DNA of 64,000 nucleotides. It comes from Carya illinoinensis. Taxonomy: Eukaryota; Streptophyta; Magnoliopsida; Fagales; Juglandaceae. A program made the position numbers and the translations under genes. Shown here in pieces: positions 59,323-64,000 of this stretch. Within the stretch, counting starts at the first letter, position 1. Each line of letters begins with the position of its first letter. The stretch covers positions 19,323,894 to 19,387,893 of the forward strand of contig NC_056765.1 in assembly GCF_018687715.1 (NCBI RefSeq), written 5' to 3'. The notes under the pieces are model-generated. The model was not told the DNA's origin. It did no database searches and saw only the letters and a program-made list of their open reading frames with translations.

Positions 59323-59796
59323 ATCTCCCACTTTTTGATGATGACAAATACTTGATAGAACTTGAAACCTGTATTAATACTTAAGCTCCCCCTGAAAATA
59401 TGCGTTAGTTTTTCAAGCAAAAGTATAAATATAATTCCAAGCATATATAACAAGTTTAGCAATTTAAACAATGTTATTGTTCTAGTCTAAAACTTCTCCC
59501 CCTTTTGGTATCATTAAAAAGGATCGGCAGCAAGTAAATGGACTGAAGAAATGATGCGTTTAATAGTCATTGTAGATAGTTGAAAAAGGAGCCGTCCGTG
59601 ACCCGACAAATGCTGCAAAGTCTCGAGGCCTAACTCTATGAATATAGTGCGGCTATAGATTTAAACAATCGCCTGATGTTGTTGACAAACGTGATTGAAG
59701 GCTTTGAGTTGCTATAAAAAAATGATCATTTTCATCTATCGGATGTCCAAAAAAAATCGCTTCTTGACCTGAGTTCCGTTTTTCCACAACGATAGA

Positions 59797-60330
59797 ATGG
59801 CTGAGCAATTCTCTTTCACTAATGTTCCAGACTTGAATCAAGAACCCTTGACGCATCAATCATCAATCTTCTCTCCTGAGGCCGTCAATACCATGATAGG
59901 AGTAGTGAACTGTTTTTTTAGTAAGGCCAATTCTGAGATTATTGCAGAATCAAGAATGCTCAGTAGTCAATATGCTGCCTCTGTTACGATCATGTCTCAG
60001 AGGTTAATGGCGAGGGTGAGTGGGATTGATCATCTTAACATGCAAATATTTGAGTTACGACAGAAGCTTGCTAATAAGGATAGTGAGAATAAAAAGCTAA
60101 AGCAAGAAAACTAAGAGTTGAAAAAATTTGCAGATTGGTATGCTCATGATCTGCAACCACGAATAGAGGAGCTGGAACGAGAAAGGGTTCAGATACAAGG
60201 TTAACATCGGCAGATAACAGCAGAGGTTCATCGTTTACTAGAAAAATAGGGACAATCTACTGTTAATCTCGCTGGCTTAGTAAGAAAACTTTTGACAATG
60301 TGTGTCCAGCATATCTTGTATTTCTTTTGA
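59797..60330 (+). pseudogene. Antisense coiled-coil ORF 1 of element L (three in-frame stops)
   Basis: It begins ATG GCT GAG at 59,797 (MAEQFSFTNVPDLNQEP) and stays in one frame to TGA at 60,328. In-frame stops are TAA 60,112, TAA 60,202 and TAG 60,247, and there is no frameshift; the ancestral product was about 177 residues. It lies on the strand opposite to the element's gag-pol, between the pol stop and the 3' LTR. After a polar N-terminus comes a helical stretch with MSQRLMARVSGID, then a heptad-rich coiled coil (IFELRQKLANKDSENKKLK, then ELKKF). It is related to ORF 2 at 60,493. Function unknown; extra ORFs in this position are known in some plant retroelements. Confidence 0.75.
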
Positions 60331-60492
60331 CTAAATAAGATTTGAAGAGACAATAGTTTGTCTTATTCTTTATGCTATCACTATAAAATCAGTCCTGAAG
60401 TTCATCCAATCCGCATCAAGTTTTCATCTCATCTCTATAACTCATCTGCATTCCTTCAACATTCTCGTTTTAAGCCTTCTATTCTTTTCTCA

Positions 60493-60930
60493 ATGGCTCA
60501 TTCTTCTAACATTTCTCTAGATCCATCCATGAGGCATTCTGCATCTCAACCTCCTGTCCTTTCTGCAGCTGCCATTGGTGCCATGTTGCAGCAAGAAAAT
60601 AATAATCTGACTAATAAGTTAGATTCTGATGCTATTTATGACTTGGTGAGTCTTGGGACTCGCTACTCTTCCTCTATTGTTACTTTTTCTCAGCGGCTAC
60701 AAGCCAAAAATCACGAAGTTGAAAAGCTCAAAGAACAAATTGTTGTACTTCAACGAATTGTTCAAGAGTCTCACACAAGGGAAGAAATCATTCGGCAGAA
60801 GAATAAACAGTTGAAATCTTTATTAGATTCTTCATTTCGCTTGCTCATTCCCATGGATAAGAATGACATGATATTGTATGAAGAGAATGGGCGTCTCAAA
60901 CATGAGGCTAAGAATCTCAAGTTTATGTAA
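60493..60930 (+). CDS. Antisense coiled-coil ORF 2 of element L, intact, 145 aa
   Basis: The start is taken at MAHSSNISLDPSMRH (60,493) because it parallels the MAEQFSFTN start of ORF 1; the frame is open 45 codons further upstream to 60,358. The frame is unbroken to the TAA at 60,928. Sequence after a Ser/Ala-rich start: AIGAMLQQENNNLTNKL, then YSSSIVTFSQRLQAK, then a long coiled coil (EVEKLKEQIVVLQRIVQES, REEIIRQKNKQLKSLL). It aligns with ORF 1 over the SQRL...coiled-coil stretch, so the two are tandem paralogues. It converges on the element's pol gene, whose stop is at 60,979-60,981. No catalytic motif, signal peptide or membrane segment is visible. I cannot name the family. Confidence 0.7.
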   Translation: MAHSSNISLDPSMRHSASQPPVLSAAAIGAMLQQENNNLTNKLDSDAIYDLVSLGTRYSSSIVTFSQRLQAKNHEVEKLKEQIVVLQRIVQESHTREEIIRQKNKQLKSLLDSSFRLLIPMDKNDMILYEENGRLKHEAKNLKFM

Positions 60931-60978
60931 AAGTAATTAAAAAATCTATCTCTATTTTTATTGACTCTGGTTTATCTT

Positions 60979-62623
60979 TTAAGAGATATTCATAGCATGC
61001 ATCATACATATTTCTCTTCTGATCATACATAATCTATCTTCTGGTAAAGGTTTTGTGAAAATATCTGCTAACTGATCATGTGTGTTTGTGAACTCTAATA
61101 TTATATCGCCTTTCTGCACATGATCTCAAAGAAAATGATACCTTATTTCAATATGCTTAGTTCTAGAATGTTGTATTGGGTTCTTTGAAAGATTTATAGC
61201 ACTTGTATTATCACATTTGATTGGAATGTGATTATACATGAGTTTAAAATCTTCAAGTTGTTGCTTCATGTAGAGAACTTGAGCACAACAACTACCCGCA
61301 GCAACATATTCTGCCTCAGCAGTAGATAGTGCAACAGAATTTTGTTTTTTACTAAACTAGGAAACTAGTGCATGACCTAAGAAATGACATGCTCCACTAG
61401 TACTTTTTCGATCTATTTTACAGCCAGCATAATCTGCATCTGTGTAGCTAATTAGATCGAAAGATGTGTGCTTAGGGTACCATAACCCTAGGTTAATTGT
61501 ACCACTAAGATATCTAAGAATGCGCTTAACTGCAATTAAATGTGATTCTTTTGGAGATGATTGAAAGCCTGCACATAAGCATGCACTAAACATAGTATCT
61601 GGTCTACTGGCTGTTAAATATAATAAGTTACCAATCATACCTCGATATATCTTCGAGTCAACTAGCTTACCGGATTCATCTTTATCAAGTTTAGTTGATG
61701 GGCTCATTGGTATTCCAATTTCCTTAGCATTTTCCATCCCAAACTTCTTCAGTAATTCCTTAATATATTTTGATTGATTAATGAATGTCCCACTTTTTGC
61801 TTGCTTAATTTGCAATCCGAGAAAGAATGTAAGTTCTCCCATCATGCTCATCTCAAATTCTTCCTGCATAGTCTTAGCAAAAACTTGACACATATTTTCA
61901 TTAGTAGCACCGAATATTATATCATCAACATAAATCTGAATCAAAAGAATATCATCATTTTCATATTTAATGAAAAGAGTTGTGTCGATTTTTTCTCTTG
62001 AAAAACCTTTTTCAATCAAGAAACCACTGAGTCTCTCGTACCAAGCTCTAGGAGCTTGTTTAAGTCCATATAGTACTTTTGTGAGTTTGAAAATATGATT
62101 TGGGAAAATATGATTTTCAAAACCTGGAGGTTGCTCAACATATACCTCTTCATTTATAAAAACCATTTAAAAAAGCATTTTTAACATCCATTTGAAAACA
62201 TTTGAAATCTTTATAACAAGCATATGCAAGTAGCATTCGAATAGCTTCTAATCTTGCGACAGGTGCATATGTCTCATCATAATCGATTCCTTCTTCTTGA
62301 TTAGAACCTTGGGCTACAAGTCGAGTTTTATTTCTAGTAATGACTCCAGACTCATCTTTCTTGTTTCTAAAAACCCATTTTCTTCCAATAATAGTATGAT
62401 TTTTGGGTCTAGGAACAAGTGTCCAAACATCATTTCTTTTAAATTGATTCAACTCTTCTTGCATAGCTAGAATCCAAGATTCATCAAGAAGTGCGTCATC
62501 AATATTTTTGGGTTTAATTTGAGATAGAAAAGCAGTATGATTGCAAATATTTCTAAGAGATGATCGAGTACTTGCACCTCGTGAAGGTTCTCCCAAAATT
62601 TGTTCCACTGGATGATCTTTCAC
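60979..62623 (-). pseudogene. Element L reverse transcriptase and RNase H, SIRE-like
   Basis: On the minus strand the frame from 62,623 has DESWILAMQEELNQFKRNDVW, KWVFRNKKDE and DETYAPVARLEAIRMLLAYAC, reaching NAFLNG. A frameshift near 62,160 moves to the frame with EEVYVEQPPGFEN, YVDDIIFGATNEN, FFLGLQIKQAKSG and SYTDADYAGCKIDRKSTSG. RNase H continues past a TAG at 61,357 (the usual LVSW, with Trp to stop), with STAEAEYVAAG and HSRTKHIEIRYHF, to TAA at 60,979. Apart from one frameshift and a few TAG stops it is well preserved. Confidence 0.88.
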
Positions 62624-62857
62624 AAATTTCTACTGTTTGGTTGCATCTTGTATTAAATTTTGATGATCTTTCCTGATGGCTCCATGTTGAACTTCCTCTC
62701 TTTAGATCTAAGATTAAAGAACTTAGTCTTGTCTCCCGTCATGTGTCTTGAACATCCACTATCTAAAAACTATTTGTTTTTACTTGTGAAAGACTTCATG
62801 CATACCTATAAAAACAATTAAAATGATTTTTCTTGGTACCCAAGTTCTTTGGATTCT
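62624..62857 (-). pseudogene. Element L protease start joined to the pre-RT linker (deletion junction)
   Basis: Minus-strand sequence near 62,770-62,695 reads LDSGCSRHMTGDKTKFF, the start of the copia protease. Within about 15 residues it continues with text resembling the linker upstream of RT (HQNLIQDATKQ, then KFVKDHPVEQILGEP). No pre-integrase HxxxH, D-D-E integrase core or following text is present. An internal deletion of roughly 2 kb of coding sequence is inferred from the usual spacing in this group. Confidence 0.75.
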
Positions 62858-63983
62858 TTATTTATTAGTATTAGTATAAACAAGATTTTTAGGTACCCAT
62901 ATGGCCCTAATAGTCATTGTATGATTTCTTCTAATAGGACAAGTATGATAATTATGACCATTTCTATTACAAAAATTGCAAATAGCATGTGACATATATG
63001 AAAAACTTGAATGATTATAATAATATCCTTTTTTGACAAAATTATTTTTATGAAAAGAATTTTGAATATTAGTCTTTGATGTAAAATGATTATCAAAGAA
63101 ATTTTTATAAGGTTTGTATTTTTGTTTTGGCATATATCCCAAACCTGCTTTGTCAAAAACACATCTTTGACTACCAAGAAGTTTTTCAAAATTTCTTTTT
63201 CCATTCGTAAAGTTTTCGACAATATTTTCTAAATCGGTTTTCTTCTTATTTAATTCAAGATTTTCATCTTTCAAAATGATACTTTCTTTTCTTAAAATTT
63301 CAATTTCATTTGTTAAAGAAAAAATTTTCTTTTCAAAGTAGTATATTTGATACCCAATTTTTCAAATTCCTAATAAACCTCTTCTAAAACATTTTGCAAT
63401 TCTTCATATGAAGGATTTTCAATATTATCAAGATTTGTTACCTCAATGTCATCTTTAGGCATAAGACAAAGATTTGCTGATTCTTCATTGCTTACTTCAC
63501 TATCTGAGCTACTTGAATCATCATCCCATGTAGCTTTCATTGCTTTCTTGCCCTTGTTTCGATCTTTCTTTAGCAGATGACAATCTGGCTTGATATGACC
63601 AGGTTTATTGCATTTCTAACAAATTAAAGTGTCATTTTACCTGAATCTTTCTTGGAAAACTTTTTGAAGGATTTCCTTGGAGGAGTTCTATTTTTCTTCA
63701 AGAACCTCTGAATTTTTCTTGTTATCATCGCAACTTCTTCATCTTTATCATCATTTTCCTCATTTTCATCACTTTCACTTTCATGAGAAACAGCTTTAAG
63801 TGCTAAGCTCTTCTTTGGCTTTCCTTCTTCTTCTTCTCTTTTTAATGTGTACTCATGGGTGATAAGTGACCCGATGAGTTCATTGACTTCGAGCTTCTTG
63901 AGGTCTCCAGCTTCAAGAATCGCTGTAACTTTTGATTCCCAATGTTTTGGTAAAGAGTTGAAAATTTTTCTTACTATCTCCAC
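62858..63983 (-). pseudogene. Element L gag, partial and interrupted
   Basis: The first part, 63,983-63,624, reads IVRKIFNSLPKHWESKVTAI and SLITHEYTLKREEEEG, typical SIRE-type gag, followed by an acidic Glu/Asp stretch. The second part, 63,274-62,858, is coiled-coil-like (LELNKKKTDLENIVENF) and ends with zinc knuckle CNFCNRNGHNYHTCPIRR and the RAIWVPKN motif. Between them lies a first knuckle region (about 63,620-63,560) and an acidic region broken by stops. The start of gag and the 5' LTR are outside the window. Confidence 0.8.
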
Positions 63984-64000
63984 CTTGGAATAAACTTTGC

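Larger units (their letters stand above)
57921..64000 (-). mobile_element. SIRE-like copia element L (minus strand), 5' end beyond the window
   Basis: The 3' LTR is at 57,921-59,322, followed on the plus strand by the complement of a polypurine tract (ATCTCCCACTTTTT). Pol remnants run from 62,623 to 60,979 and gag from 63,983 to 62,858. The spelling of RT (QPPGFE, KVLYGLKQAPRAWYERL, YVDDIIFGATNENMC, EFEMSMMGELTFFLGLQI) is that of the SIRE/Maximus group. Sequence passes directly from the start of protease (DSGCSRHMTGD) to the pre-RT linker, so integrase and most of protease are deleted. Two plus-strand ORFs lie between pol and the 3' LTR. The copy is non-autonomous. Confidence 0.9.

Noticed and set aside
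60358..60492. 45-codon upstream extension of antisense ORF 2
   Set aside because: The internal ATG at 60,493 parallels the start of ORF 1, and the upstream residues look unlike the rest; start placed at 60,493.

Overview
This is a transposable-element-dominated stretch of a plant nuclear genome. It is AT-rich and holds LTR retrotransposons of the Ty1/copia type with initiator-Met tRNA primer sites (TGGTATCAGAGC), very long LTRs that start TGTAAC and end GTTACA, a hAT DNA transposon and short MITE-like repeats. The only convincing host gene is a two-exon calmodulin-like gene whose intron sits in the Gly26 codon, where plant calmodulins usually have it. The short GAGATGAGAT-type repeats remind me of woody Fagales such as walnut and relatives; that placement is recollection, not proof.

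Layout. 1-1.2 kb: piece of a long repeat whose second copy starts near 49.5 kb. 2.7-4.0 kb: one possible orphan exon and the calmodulin-like gene, both on the minus strand. 5.53-9.64 kb: a hAT transposon with identical 8-bp target-site duplications and a decayed transposase. 9.9-11.7 kb: small repeats. 11.86-28.7 kb: a four-deep nest. Solo LTR A contains minus-strand copia B, which is split inside its reverse transcriptase by solo LTR C (same family as A), which is split in turn by copia D. D is young and intact: its 498-bp LTRs differ at one base, its target duplication is perfect, and it has an uninterrupted 1,597-codon gag-pol frame that reads 102 codons into the 3' LTR. 28.7-31.7 and 39.1-42.5 kb: non-coding older sequence, interrupted by solo LTR F (minus, 31.67-39.10 kb, containing decayed Tnt1/Tork-like copia E) and by a 1.28-kb solo LTR of a SIRE-like family. 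42.5-46.5 kb: no genes, probably LTR remnants. 46.5-56.6 kb: decayed minus-strand copia G, split by long LTR H (49.3-54.7 kb), which contains a further solo LTR J. 57.9-64 kb: the 3' part of a minus-strand SIRE-like copia element L, cut by the window edge. It has lost most of protease and all of integrase, and between pol and its 3' LTR it carries two related coiled-coil ORFs on the opposite strand.

Apart from the calmodulin-like gene, nothing here looks like a working host pathway. The value of the window is the readable order of insertions, the apparently competent copia D, and the antisense twin ORFs of element L. Element boundaries were set by eye from termini, target duplications and primer sites; no alignment or database search was run.
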